From Lactiplantibacillus daoliensis (GTDB lineage: Bacteria; Bacillota; Bacilli; Lactobacillales; Lactobacillaceae): a stretch of 64,000 nt of DNA. Shown here in pieces: positions 55,738 through 64,000 of the stretch (positions within the stretch are counted from its first letter, which is position 1; each line of letters opens with the position of its first letter). Location: the NCBI RefSeq assembly GCF_005405005.1, contig NZ_BJDH01000001.1, forward strand, positions 248,001-312,000. Direction: 5' to 3'. The position numbers were made by a program, and so were the translations under genes. The notes beneath the pieces were generated by a model. The model saw only the letters and a list, made by a program, of their open reading frames with translations. It did no database searches and was not told the origin of the DNA.

Positions 55738-56718
55738 TTAGGCTTCTAACCCTTGCGCTGCGGTAATAATCGCAACTTTATAGACATCTTCTTCGCTGGC
55801 ACCCCGTGACAAATCTGAAACAGGTTTATTCAAGCCTTGCAAGATTGGACCGACCGCTTCAAAATTGCCGAAACGTTGGGCAATCTTGTAGCCGATGTTA
55901 CCAGATTGTAATTCTGGGAAGACAAAGACATTCGCATGACCAGCAACCTTAGAACCAGGCGCTTTTTGCAAACCGACCTTTTCAACAAAGGCGGCATCAA
56001 ATTGCATTTCACCATCAATAGCTAAATCTGGTTCAGCGGCTTGGGCTTTGGCCGTCGCTTCTTGAACTTTGGTAACCATATCACCCTTGGCAGAGCCCTT
56101 GGTTGAAAAACTCAACATGGCAATTTTAGGGTCAATATCAAAGACTTTGGCCGTGTGAGCACTTTGGGTAGCAATTTCAGCTAATGTATCTGCATCTGGA
56201 TCAATATTGATGGCACAATCCGCGAAGACGTAGCGTTCGTCACCTTTTTGCATAATGAATGCCCCACTGATCCGATGTGAACCGGGCTTAGTCTTAATAA
56301 TCTGCAAAGCTGGACGAACTGTATCACCAGTTGGATGCACCGCACCAGAGACCATCCCATCTGCTTTACCAAGATAAACTAACATGGTCCCAAAGTAATT
56401 TTCATCCTCAAGCATTTTTGCAGCCTGTTCCGGCGTATTCTTACCCTTCCGCCGTTCAACTAAAGCATCGAGCATCGCTTGCTTGTCAGCAGCAGGATAG
56501 GTTGCTGGATCGAGCACTTGCACACCCGTTAAGTCGACGTTCAAGTCCTTGGCAACTGAGTCAACCTTTGCTGCAGGACCAAGGACGATTGGTTTTACCA
56601 ATCCATCTTTGGCTAAACGAGCCGCTGCACCAACAATCCGTGGTTCTGTTCCTTCTGGGAAAACGATTGTTTGATCTTTACCGGTAATCTTCTTTGCTAA
56701 TGATGTAAATAAATCCAT
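55738..56718 (-). CDS. pta: Phosphate acetyltransferase
   Basis: Pta interconverts acetyl-CoA and acetyl phosphate, joining pyruvate metabolism to ATP formation by acetate kinase. The 326-aa length fits the short Gram-positive form. Family motifs include V-F-P-E-G-T-E-P-R-I near the start, D-G-M-V-S-G-A-V-H-P-T-G-D-T-V-R-P-A near 140, and S-F-S-T-K-G-S-A-K-G. The end has G-P-I-L-Q-G-L-N-K-P-V-S-D-L-S-R-G. GGAGG precedes the ATG. It has its own terminator and lies 22 bases after ung. Confidence 0.97.
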   Translation of the reverse strand: MDLFTSLAKKITGKDQTIVFPEGTEPRIVGAAARLAKDGLVKPIVLGPAAKVDSVAKDLNVDLTGVQVLDPATYPAADKQAMLDALVERRKGKNTPEQAAKMLEDENYFGTMLVYLGKADGMVSGAVHPTGDTVRPALQIIKTKPGSHRISGAFIMQKGDERYVFADCAINIDPDADTLAEIATQSAHTAKVFDIDPKIAMLSFSTKGSAKGDMVTKVQEATAKAQAAEPDLAIDGEMQFDAAFVEKVGLQKAPGSKVAGHANVFVFPELQSGNIGYKIAQRFGNFEAVGPILQGLNKPVSDLSRGASEEDVYKVAIITAAQGLEA

Positions 56719-56740
56719 GAGATAGCCTCCAATAAATTAA

Positions 56741-57433
56741 TTAATCTTTAACACTAACTTCTGCTGGCAATTGCCAATTGATCGGCTGTTCCCCAAATGA
56801 TTCCAATGCTAGATTGGTTTTGGAAAACGGTTTGGAACCAAAGAACCCACGGTATGCGGATAATGGACTCGGATGCGGTGCCTGTAAAACGACATTGCGC
56901 TTAGTATCAATCAGGGAAATTTTGGAACGCGCAGCTTTGCCCCATAAGATAAAGACCACTGGCGTTGGCCGTTCGGAAAGCCGTTGAATCGCGACATCTG
57001 TCAGCCGTTCCCAACCTTTACCCGCATGAGAAAAGGCCACCCCATTTTGGACGGTCAAGACAGAGTTGAGTAACAAGACCCCCTGCTTGGCCCATGCTTC
57101 CAAATAGCCGTGATTGACTGGCGTACAACCCACGTCATCCTGTAATTCCTTGTAAATATTCACTAACGATGGCGGCACTTGTACCCCTGGTAACACCGAA
57201 AAACTCAACCCGTGAGCTTGATGCGGACCATGATAAGGATCCTGACCTAAAATAACGACCTTAGTGTCAGCAAATGGCGTCCATTCAAAGGCCTGAAAAA
57301 TATTATACATATCGGGATGAATATTCTTCGTCCGATATTCAGTTTTCAAAAACTCGTGTAATTGATGATAATAGGGCTGCTCAAATTCCGGCTCGAGCAC
57401 GTCCCACCAATCAGTGTGAATAAACGCTTTCAT
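56741..57433 (-). CDS. ung: Uracil-DNA glycosylase
   Basis: Ung removes uracil from DNA by flipping it out. The 230-aa protein is family 1. It has the water-activating loop G-Q-D-P-Y-H-G (Asp about residue 66), uracil-binding [10 protein letters not shown] and the DNA-intercalation loop [11 protein letters not shown]. The ATG at 57433 gives the usual N-terminus (M-K-A-F-I-H) and has AGAGGTG upstream. An in-frame start 25 codons earlier adds a non-homologous leader. It probably shares a transcript with pta downstream. Confidence 0.97.
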   Translation of the reverse strand: MKAFIHTDWWDVLEPEFEQPYYHQLHEFLKTEYRTKNIHPDMYNIFQAFEWTPFADTKVVILGQDPYHGPHQAHGLSFSVLPGVQVPPSLVNIYKELQDDVGCTPVNHGYLEAWAKQGVLLLNSVLTVQNGVAFSHAGKGWERLTDVAIQRLSERPTPVVFILWGKAARSKISLIDTKRNVVLQAPHPSPLSAYRGFFGSKPFSKTNLALESFGEQPINWQLPAEVSVKD

Positions 57434-57548
57434 CCTTAACACCTCTAGCATTATTGTAGCATACTCAAAACGGCTAATGATAATAATTCTGAATTCACTT
57501 TCAAACATGGTAGAATGTAACTATTAAGACAACTAAGGATGTGACAAC

Positions 57549-58418
57549 ATGATTTCGATTATTGCTTCTGACATGGATGGGACCCTTTTGAATAATGAAA
57601 TGATTGTTTCGGATTTCAACGCTCAAGCCATTCTCAAAGCACAGCAACAAGGCGTTCATTTTATCGTTTCCACCGGTCGCCGTTATTCCGAAGCTCAACC
57701 ACTACTGGCTGCCCAGGGGATTACCGCCCCACTGATTACTTTAAACGGGGCAGAAGTGTTTGATGCTTCCGGTAAAATGCTCGATATGGTCCCAATCACG
57801 AAAACGGTCGCGCGGGCGATTTTCCACACACTTTCCTCACAGGGTTATTACTACGAGGTCGTGGGAAACGATGCCGTCTATTCCAATAATAAAGCCAAAC
57901 GGGTCGAACAAATCGCCCACTTATTAACAAATTTAAATCCAGATACCTCGTTCAAAATTGCCGTCTCATTAGCTACTGCCCGCCTAGAACTCATGGACAT
58001 CAACTATGTGGATGACTATAACGAACTACTGGAAGATCCAAAGAATCACATTATGAAGATTATTACATTCAGTCAAGACGGCCCTGCTAAATTGAAGCCA
58101 CTCTCTGACGAATTACTCGCAAAGCATTCATCCATCAAGATCACCTCGTCCGCAAGTTCAAACATTGAAATTAACAACATCAATGCCCAAAAAGGGATTG
58201 CGGTTGAACGGTATGCCAATATGCTGAACACGCCAATGAGCAACGTCATGGCAATTGGGGACAATAATAATGATGTTTCGATGCTAAAACTTGCTGGAAC
58301 GAGCTATGCGATGGGTAACGGTTCGACCGAAGTTAAACAGCTGGCAAATCACATCACCGATACCAACGTTAACGATGGGGTTGGTAAAGCCATTTTGGAA
58401 GTGTTAGCTGCACAATAG
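57549..58418 (+). CDS. Cof-type HAD-superfamily phosphatase
   Basis: This 289-aa HAD phosphatase has I-A-S-D-M-D-G-T-L-L (nucleophile), F-I-V-S-T-G-R-R (motif II), Lys in N-A-Q-K-G-I-A, and I-G-D-N-N-N-D-V-S-M (motif III) with a C2B cap between. It is the second Cof-type enzyme of the window and not closely alike the one at 36.8 kb. The substrate is likely a sugar phosphate. AAGGATG precedes the ATG. The LURP-one gene follows after 24 bases in the same operon. Confidence 0.92.
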   Translation: MISIIASDMDGTLLNNEMIVSDFNAQAILKAQQQGVHFIVSTGRRYSEAQPLLAAQGITAPLITLNGAEVFDASGKMLDMVPITKTVARAIFHTLSSQGYYYEVVGNDAVYSNNKAKRVEQIAHLLTNLNPDTSFKIAVSLATARLELMDINYVDDYNELLEDPKNHIMKIITFSQDGPAKLKPLSDELLAKHSSIKITSSASSNIEINNINAQKGIAVERYANMLNTPMSNVMAIGDNNNDVSMLKLAGTSYAMGNGSTEVKQLANHITDTNVNDGVGKAILEVLAAQ

Positions 58419-58442
58419 TTAACCGGGAAATGAGGGTTTGAC

Positions 58443-59006
58443 ATGCGTAAATTATATTTCAGTCGTAATAGTTTTGCTAAGGGCGCCCGTATCGTTCGCG
58501 ATGACCACGGTCAACCACACTACTTACTCGTCGGTCGTTGGGGCCGACGTCAAGATGCACTCAGTCTCTATGCAATTCAAGGCGAACTACTCGCCGAAAT
58601 TAAACAAACCTCACTCGGCCTTTTGCCGAAGTTTGATTTGTATTACAACCGTCAAAACGTTGGCTCGATTAGCAAAACGTTGGGCTTCTGGCACGAAATG
58701 ATTTATGTTCGTAAACTGCGTTGGATCATCATGGGAAGTTTAAATAATGAAAATTATCGAATTTATCATGGGACCGAGCTAGTTATGACCATGCACCCTG
58801 TCATGACATCCAATGGTGAAGCCTTCGAACTCGCGATTACAGATCCGGCAACCGAACCACTGTGTATTTGTATTGCTGCGATTCTTGATCACTGGCAAAA
58901 GCCAACTAATCGCGCGCGGTCACGTACACCTCAAGAAGGCTATAACATGACATTTGGCGAAAGTAACTACACGCTACATCCACATCATAAATTACCACAA
59001 GCTTAA
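58443..59006 (+). CDS. LURP-one/YxjI-related protein (tubby-like fold)
   Basis: This 187-aa soluble protein appears beta-rich, with L-L-V-G-R-W-G-R, L-A-E-I-K-Q-T and Y-R-I-Y-H-G in successive strands and one amphipathic helix near the end. This is the LURP-one-related / YxjI pattern, a tubby-like barrel of unknown biochemical function that may bind phospholipids. GAGGG lies before the ATG. It is cotranscribed with the HAD phosphatase gene. Confidence 0.7.
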   Translation: MRKLYFSRNSFAKGARIVRDDHGQPHYLLVGRWGRRQDALSLYAIQGELLAEIKQTSLGLLPKFDLYYNRQNVGSISKTLGFWHEMIYVRKLRWIIMGSLNNENYRIYHGTELVMTMHPVMTSNGEAFELAITDPATEPLCICIAAILDHWQKPTNRARSRTPQEGYNMTFGESNYTLHPHHKLPQA

Positions 59007-59022
59007 AGTGTCCTCGGATACT

Positions 59023-59056
59023 AAAAAATCGACCCTAATTACAGGGTCGATTTTTT
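59023..59056. terminator. Bidirectional terminator between LURP-one and glnQ-like genes
   Basis: AAAAAATCGACCCT (59023-59036) and AGGGTCGATTTTTT (59043-59056) form a perfect 14-bp stem. Confidence 0.93.
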
Positions 59057-59078
59057 GTTGTTTGATAGGCTTATTCAG

Positions 59079-59813
59079 TTAAACGTTAATCACTTTATTG
59101 AGAAAATCTTGTAATCGAGGACTCTTTGGATGATCAAAGACATCATCGGGCTTACCACTTTCTTGAATCAAGCCATCCGCCATGAAGACGACTCGATCAG
59201 CCACTTCTTTGGCAAAGCCCATTTCATGGGTCACCACGATCATCGTCATCCCACCAGCAGCCAACTTCTTCATGACATCCAAGACATCACCGACCATTTC
59301 AGGGTCCAAAGCGGAAGTAGGTTCATCAAACAACATAATCTTTGGTTTCATTGCCAAAGCCCGCGCAATCGCAACCCGTTGTTGTTGCCCACCAGATAAT
59401 GAGTTTGGCATTGCATCGGCTTTATCGGCTAACCCAACTGTTTTCAACAACTCATGCGCCGTCGTATCCGCTGTCTCTTTAGATTCTTTTTTGAGTTGTA
59501 CCGGTGCTAAAGTAATATTTTGCATCACACTCAAATGTGGAAATAAGTTAAAATGTTGGAAAACCATCCCAATATTTTCTCGGACCAAGTTGATGTTTGT
59601 CCCTTTATCAGACAAATCATAACCACTAATCACGATTTGCCCTTGCGTTGGCACTTCCAGATCATTTAAGCACCGTAAGAAAGTACTCTTACCGGAGCCA
59701 GAAGGACCAATCATGCAGACTACTTCATTATCTTCGACTTCTAAATTCAGCCCTTTTAAGACTTCATTGTCACCATAACTTTTGTGCAAATCTTTAACAA
59801 TTACCTTAGCCAT
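59079..59813 (-). CDS. Polar amino acid ABC transporter ATPase (GlnQ type)
   Basis: This 244-aa ATPase powers amino acid import. Walker A is G-P-S-G-S-G-K-S-T, the signature L-S-G-G-Q-Q-Q-R, Walker B I-M-L-F-D-E-P-T, and the H-loop T-H-E-M-G. The ribosome site overlaps the end of the upstream fused permease gene and only one base separates them, so the two form one operon and one transporter. The substrate class, probably glutamine or glutamate, is inferred from the partner. Confidence 0.95.
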   Translation of the reverse strand: MAKVIVKDLHKSYGDNEVLKGLNLEVEDNEVVCMIGPSGSGKSTFLRCLNDLEVPTQGQIVISGYDLSDKGTNINLVRENIGMVFQHFNLFPHLSVMQNITLAPVQLKKESKETADTTAHELLKTVGLADKADAMPNSLSGGQQQRVAIARALAMKPKIMLFDEPTSALDPEMVGDVLDVMKKLAAGGMTMIVVTHEMGFAKEVADRVVFMADGLIQESGKPDDVFDHPKSPRLQDFLNKVINV

Positions 59814-59814
59814 A

Positions 59815-61251
59815 CTAACTCATCCTCCTTTGTACCCAATTTGAAAGCCACGTTAATAACGTAATGATAACCAAGTAGATAATCGCAATCATCAACCAAA
59901 TCTTGAACCCTTCAAAGTTCCGGGCAATGATTAACGTCCCAGTTTGTGTCAATTCGACGATCCCAATCACGGATAGAATTGACGTATCCTTCAAAGTAAT
60001 AATAAATTGATTAATAAACGATGGAATCATGATTCGGATCCCTTGTGGCATAATAACTTTCCGCATCGCTGTCCAATAAGGTAACCCCAATGAACGAGCA
60101 GCTTCCATTTGACCATTGTCAACGGCTTGGAAACCACCTTTGACGAAGGCCCCGGTATACGCCCCTTCATTGAGCATCAAGGTAATCATCCCGGCTATGA
60201 ACGCTGGAATTTTAAACCCATGCCCAATCAAATCTGGGAACCCAATGTAGATGAAGAACGCCAAAACCATTAGTGGCATCCCACGGAAAATGTAGATAAT
60301 CGTGCTGGAAATAGCTGGGCCAAGTTTACCAGGCATCACGCCTAAGACCCCTAAAATCATTCCCATAACAGTAGCTAAAATAATTGAAATAACCGTTAAT
60401 TCCAATGTCATCCATAACCCATTACCAATAGTGCCTAGGTTTTGAGTAAATAGCCCAACAAAAGTCCGGCTGCTGGCCGTTTCACCAGTTAATGATGATT
60501 CACTGGAATGTAAATATTTATCAACGATCTTTTTATATTGGCCATCAGCCTTGATGGCTTTTAAACCGGCGTTGAATTTTTTGAGTAATTCGGCATTCTT
60601 ACCCTTTTTAACCGCAAAGCCATAATCCCCGGCCTCATATTGTTTGGAAACAATCTTCAACGCAATCCCATTCTTGATCCCGTATGACATAACCGGATAA
60701 TCTTCAAAACAGGCTGCGGAGTTGCCGACCTTCACATCGTTATACATGTTGTTAGAATCATTGAAATACTTGATTTTGAAACCATACTTGCTTTCGATCG
60801 ACTTGGCATAAGTTGCACCGGCAGTCCCAGTCTTCAAGGCAACAGTCTTACCCTTTAAATCCTTGAAGTTCTTAACTGAACTGTCTTTAGCAACCGCCAT
60901 GACAACCCCAGAAGTATAATAAGCATCTGAAAAGTCAAAAGTCTGCTTTCGTTCAGGGGTGACGTTCATCCCGGCGATGACCCCATCAACTTGGTTAGCA
61001 CTCAACTGCTGGACGGCGGCACCGAAACTGATCGCTTTGAGTTTATAATTGATATTTTCTTTTTTGGCAATTGCATTTAAAATATCAATATCAATTCCTT
61101 TATACTTACCACCTTTTGCCTGAAATTCAAATGGGGCAAACGTGGTGTCCGTCGCAATGGTGTAAGTCTTGGCTTGAGCAGTTGACGCAAACGCGAACCA
61201 GCTACCGAGTGTGGCTAACACCATGACAACAGCAACTTGCCATTTTTTCAT
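59815..61251 (-). CDS. Fused substrate-binding protein and permease of a glutamine-type ABC transporter
   Basis: This 478-aa protein joins two transporter parts. A signal peptide (residues 1-27, ending S-T-A-Q-A) leads into one family-3 solute-binding domain (about 28-250; F-A-P-F-E-F, G-V-I-A-G-M-N, and F-D-F-S-D-A-Y-Y). A HisM/GlnP-type membrane domain follows (about 265-478) with the EAA loop E-A-A-R-S-L-G-L. The binding domain is therefore tethered to the outer membrane face. Lactococcal GlnPQ carries two binding domains; here there is one. TAGGAGG precedes the ATG. Glutamine is the likely substrate; another polar amino acid is possible. The bases 61252-61596 show no gene. Confidence 0.93.
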   Translation of the reverse strand: MKKWQVAVVMVLATLGSWFAFASTAQAKTYTIATDTTFAPFEFQAKGGKYKGIDIDILNAIAKKENINYKLKAISFGAAVQQLSANQVDGVIAGMNVTPERKQTFDFSDAYYTSGVVMAVAKDSSVKNFKDLKGKTVALKTGTAGATYAKSIESKYGFKIKYFNDSNNMYNDVKVGNSAACFEDYPVMSYGIKNGIALKIVSKQYEAGDYGFAVKKGKNAELLKKFNAGLKAIKADGQYKKIVDKYLHSSESSLTGETASSRTFVGLFTQNLGTIGNGLWMTLELTVISIILATVMGMILGVLGVMPGKLGPAISSTIIYIFRGMPLMVLAFFIYIGFPDLIGHGFKIPAFIAGMITLMLNEGAYTGAFVKGGFQAVDNGQMEAARSLGLPYWTAMRKVIMPQGIRIMIPSFINQFIITLKDTSILSVIGIVELTQTGTLIIARNFEGFKIWLMIAIIYLVIITLLTWLSNWVQRRMS

Positions 61252-61596
61252 GATGGAGACCTCCTAATTCATTCTACCTGAACGGTATGTCATAAAATAT
61301 AACATAGTTTGGAAGATCTAACCAACTCAAACTGTAATAATATTCTAATTTTAATTTAATGTTTGCGTTATCATTCATCTTTAACTTAACTTTCTTAATC
61401 TAAAGTCCTGATTCAATGAAGATATTAAGGAATCCGGCCATTTTTTACTATTATTAAGTTTTTTGATTTGAATTTACAAATTGACAAAGCCAACAGCATA
61501 ATTGTAAGTCTATAAACTTGTTTATATTTTAGCGGGCTGGATGACTATTTCGTGTTAGGAACGTCGTAAATTGTAAACAGTCTTCTATTTCCGCCT

Positions 61597-61745
61597 GCCG
61601 GTTGGAACCTAAAACGCTGGAACGCCATGGTCCATTTTAAAGCCAAAGGACAGTCTTTAAAACTGGCCTTTTCCTAAGTCCGGGAAAAACCGCCCACACT
61701 AAGAAAAATATCATGGCTGAGCATTTTAGGTTCCAACCTTTCGGC
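61597..61745. repeat. Multi-hairpin element with 15-bp perfect closing stem
   Basis: GGTTGGAACCTAAAA (61600-61614) pairs perfectly with TTTTAGGTTCCAACC (61724-61738), and GCCG / CGGC adds outer pairs. Inside, CCATTTTAAAG folds with CTTTAAAACTGG and TTTTCC with GGGAAAA. The following 61746-61931 has no recognisable gene. Confidence 0.6.
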
Positions 61746-61931
61746 TAAATCAGTTACTCACTATCTTTCCATGTACGACTTTCAAAAATAACATGTACTA
61801 GCTTTATTAGGATCATTATCTAAGCCCTGCCAGGTTATCCCTGACGCCACCGATGTGTTATTCGGAGTAACTAATAAGCTCTCTATTTTTCAATCCACCG
61901 CTGCACAAAATTAACTCAGTATAGTGAAGGT

Positions 61932-62075
61932 GGCGTTAGAGCGGCGATTTTTTGCCGATCTTACGCCACGGACTGCTCGGGACAATTGCGGTTTTTGTAA
62001 CTGTTCCGGGAGAGGATTAAGACCGCTCCTCAAGCTTGATCCGGTTCCACGATTGCTGCCGTCAGCGACAACCGG
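61932..62075. repeat. Chain of four hairpins next to smpB (not tmRNA)
   Basis: GGCGTTAGAGCGGC / GCCGATCTTACGCC (61932-61967, 12 of 14 pairs) is followed by GGGACAATT / AACTGTTCC. GAGGA / TCCTC (62012-62031) and CCGGTT / AACCGG (62041-62075) come next. It lies beyond the smpB terminator on the minus side. It lacks the tmRNA acceptor and T-arm sequences. A minus-strand frame of 65 codons through it is taken as spurious. Confidence 0.55.
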
Positions 62076-62088
62076 AGACACAATGCAA

Positions 62089-62133
62089 TAAAAAAACAGT
62101 GTCCCCACTAACGTTCAGTGAGTGACGCTGTTC
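62089..62133 (-). terminator. smpB terminator
   Basis: On the minus strand AACAGCGTCACTCACTG folds on TTAGTGGGGACACTGTT with a few mismatches, followed by seven T. Confidence 0.8.
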
Positions 62134-62138
62134 AAGTG

Positions 62139-62609
62139 CTAATAGTGTTTCATGACACGATCAATTTGACGCTGTTGTTCGCGCTTTTTAATATCTTGTC
62201 GCTTATCGTATTCACGCTTCCCATGCGCGACTCCAATCAAGACCTTTGCAAAGCCGTGCTTGAGATACATCTTTAACGGAATAATGGTAACCCCTTTAGT
62301 GGTGGTTGCCTCCCCGAGCTTCTTAATTTCTTTTTTATGGAGTAATAACTTACGATTACGCAATGGGTCAACGTTAAACCGATTACCCTCAGCAAAAGGA
62401 CTAATGTGGACATTCATCATAATAGCTTCACCATTACGAATCTGTACATACCCATCCTTGATGTTCACACGCCGGTCACGCACTGACTTGATTTCCGTCC
62501 CTGTTAAAGCAATTCCTGCTTCATAAGTCTCTTCGACGGCATAATCATGCCGAGCTTTCCGGTTTTGTGCGAGGGCGCTATCTTGATGCTTACCGTTTTG
62601 TTTGGCCAT
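62139..62609 (-). CDS. smpB: SsrA-binding protein SmpB
   Basis: SmpB delivers tmRNA to stalled ribosomes for trans-translation. The 156-aa protein shows the family core: [22 protein letters not shown], and [12 protein letters not shown] basic C-terminal tail has [10 protein letters not shown]. The ATG at 62609 follows a GGGGTGTGAGG stretch; an in-frame GTG three codons earlier overlaps it. It is 21 bases after rnr, its usual partner. The ssrA gene itself is not in the window. Confidence 0.97.
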   Translation of the reverse strand: MAKQNGKHQDSALAQNRKARHDYAVEETYEAGIALTGTEIKSVRDRRVNIKDGYVQIRNGEAIMMNVHISPFAEGNRFNVDPLRNRKLLLHKKEIKKLGEATTTKGVTIIPLKMYLKHGFAKVLIGVAHGKREYDKRQDIKKREQQRQIDRVMKHY

Positions 62610-62639
62610 CAGCCTCACACCCCTAACGTCTAGCTAGTC

Positions 62640-64000
62640 TTAGTGGCGATTGTTTGAACTGTTCGTCGACCGACGACTGCTATTGTTGTTACTATGATTA
62701 TTATTACTACTGTGATTACGATTATTATTGTTGCCACGATAACCGCCGCCATTACTGCTACGATTACCGTTGCTACTGCCGTTTCGGTTGCCATTACGGT
62801 TACTGCTGCCGTTATTGCCGCCATTCCGCTTATAGTTACCGTTACCACCGCGACGGTTGTTGCCGCGATAATTATCGTGGTGTTCCCGCTTTGGTAATAA
62901 ATCAGTCTTAGGCGCTTCTTCAGGATTTAACAGTTTGAAGTCCACTTCACGCTGGTCCTTATCAACCCGCATCAATTGAACCTTAACTGGTTGTCCAATT
63001 CTAAATGTCCGATGGGTCTTGCGACCAACTAGTGCGAGTTGCTTTTCAACATATTCGTAATAGTCATCATCCATGACACTGATATGAACTAAACCTTCAA
63101 CCGTATTTTCCAATTCCACGAACAAACCGAACTTCATCACGGAATCAACGACAGCGTCAAACTTCTCGCCAACGTGATCAGCCATGTATTCTGCCTTCTT
63201 CATTGAATCAACATCGCGTTCGGTGTCAATCCCACGACGTTCATTTAATGAAGTCGTCTCCGCAATATTAGGCAAATTATCACGATATTTAGCGCGTGCC
63301 TCTTCACCAGTGCCGTTTTCGGCATAATGGCGAATCAAACGATGCACCATCATATCCGGATAACGACGGATTGGTGAGGTAAAGTGCGTGTAGTACGGTG
63401 CAGCCAAACCAAAGTGACCTAAGGATTGATCAGCATATCGTGCTTGCTTCATGCTCCGTAACATCATCACGGAAACCATTGCTTCTTCTGGTTTGCCAGC
63501 AACTTTCTTCAAAACATCTTGCAACATCTTAGGTTTAACATCTTTCGAAGAACCGGTAACGTTAACACCAAAAGTCGTGACGAATTCGAAGAAACTGAGC
63601 ATCCGATCAGCATCAGGCGTTTCGTGAACCCGATAAATAAATGGCACTTTAGCTAAACTGTAATGTTTGGCAACCGTTTCGTTGGCAGCCAACATGAAAC
63701 TTTCAATCATGCGTTCTGCTAAACCACGAACCCGCAATTGAATATCAATTGGATGACCGGTTTCGTCAACGATGATTTTAGCTTCGTTATCATCAAAGTC
63801 AATTGCACCACGATGACGACGGTTCTTATAAAGAATCCGATGTAACTCACCCATCGTATCGAACATATCAACTAAGTCCGCATATTTTTCACGCGTCTTA
63901 GGGTCATGAGCTTCCAAGATCTGGTTAACACCATCATAAGTCATCCGTGCATGTGACTTGATCACACTTTGGAAAATCTTATGGTTGATGATATGGCCTT
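62640..64000 (-). CDS. rnr: Ribonuclease R, C-terminal part (5' end beyond window)
   Basis: RNase R is a processive 3'-5' exoribonuclease that degrades structured RNA and tmRNA-tagged messages. The frame is open to the window edge. The visible part has the end of the RNB domain (F-T-S-P-I-R-R-Y-P-D and L-N-E-R-R). An S1 domain follows (about 63150-62950, K-F-G-L-F-V-E-L-E). The tail after the S1 domain is unusual: about 75 residues almost wholly Asn, Gly, Ser and Arg with repeats such as N-N-N-R-N and S-N-R-N-G, where most relatives have a lysine-rich tail. It is cotranscribed with smpB. Confidence 0.95.
   Translation of the reverse strand, partial: GHIINHKIFQSVIKSHARMTYDGVNQILEAHDPKTREKYADLVDMFDTMGELHRILYKNRRHRGAIDFDDNEAKIIVDETGHPIDIQLRVRGLAERMIESFMLAANETVAKHYSLAKVPFIYRVHETPDADRMLSFFEFVTTFGVNVTGSSKDVKPKMLQDVLKKVAGKPEEAMVSVMMLRSMKQARYADQSLGHFGLAAPYYTHFTSPIRRYPDMMVHRLIRHYAENGTGEEARAKYRDNLPNIAETTSLNERRGIDTERDVDSMKKAEYMADHVGEKFDAVVDSVMKFGLFVELENTVEGLVHISVMDDDYYEYVEKQLALVGRKTHRTFRIGQPVKVQLMRVDKDQREVDFKLLNPEEAPKTDLLPKREHHDNYRGNNRRGGNGNYKRNGGNNGSSNRNGNRNGSSNGNRSSNGGGYRGNNNNRNHSSNNNHSNNNSSRRSTNSSNNRH

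Noticed and set aside
61911-62108. 65-codon minus-strand frame through the hairpin chain beside smpB
   Set aside because: It has no ribosome site, starts inside the smpB terminator and is Arg/Ser-rich as expected from translated stem sequence.
61250-62138. tmRNA (ssrA) next to smpB
   Set aside because: I looked for the alanyl-type acceptor, a TTCGA T-arm and a tag frame on both strands and found none.
62640-62911. Three long frames antisense or shifted in the end of rnr (Tyr/Cys-rich, Ile/Thr-rich, Val/Thr-rich)
   Set aside because: They are shadows of the low-complexity Asn/Gly/Ser/Arg tail; the repeats give stop-free frames by composition.

Overview
The window is an ordinary chromosomal stretch of a lactic acid bacterium, most likely of the Lactiplantibacillus plantarum group. 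That placement is inferred from protein content and gene order: pepX / oatA-like, the ppx-ppk-ppx cluster, glmS with its ribozyme, cdaA-cdaR-glmM, pta-tsaE, and smpB-rnr. No database comparison was possible. There are about 50 credible protein genes, one tRNA-Asn, the glmS ribozyme, many factor-independent terminators, and no phage, insertion sequence or CRISPR array.

Layout. 1-9.4 kb: 3' part of pepX, an OatA-like cell-wall O-acetyltransferase, birA-bioY under a BirA operator, a proline iminopeptidase, and a large YfhO membrane protein. 9.4-19 kb: small regulator/enzyme pairs (HxlR + SDR; Crp/Fnr + flavodoxin-fold reductase; RpiR + GH1 phospho-glucosidase), an NCS2 purine permease, a 53-aa membrane protein, a MarR regulator and LicD. 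19-27.5 kb: polyphosphate operon ppx1-ppk-ppx2, mntH-usp behind an MntR-type palindrome, a cysteine-less Spx, and tRNA-Asn. 27.6-37.7 kb: DUF2812 protein, glpK with a perfect cre, nitroreductase, a candidate CcpA-controlled small RNA, galM, YhgE/Pip with a divergent TetR, and a HAD phosphatase. 37.7-46.5 kb: a cysteine-less FAD oxidoreductase with oxalate decarboxylase, then glmS (ribozyme plus NagR-like operator) and the cdaA-cdaR-glmM operon. 46.7-64 kb: DUF1361, MarR, CPA1 antiporter, murB, an MviM-like dehydrogenase, exoA, a DEDDh exonuclease, tsaE-GNAT, pta, ung, a HAD enzyme, a LURP-one protein, a glutamine-type ABC transporter, smpB and truncated rnr.

Cell-envelope supply is the main shared theme: GlmS and GlmM make glucosamine phosphates, CdaA/CdaR sit beside GlmM, MurB makes UDP-MurNAc, and the OatA-like enzyme acetylates the finished wall. 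Carbon control appears as three cre-like sites: GH1, glpK and the small RNA.

The least explained feature is a dispersed, highly structured repeat. Four copies (about 12.1, 26.3, 40.4 and 54.1 kb) have the same orientation. Each has a long closing stem around three hairpins, with two compensatory base changes between copies. Each lies just 3' of a minus-strand gene. Six further gaps hold unrelated sequences with similar multi-hairpin architecture.
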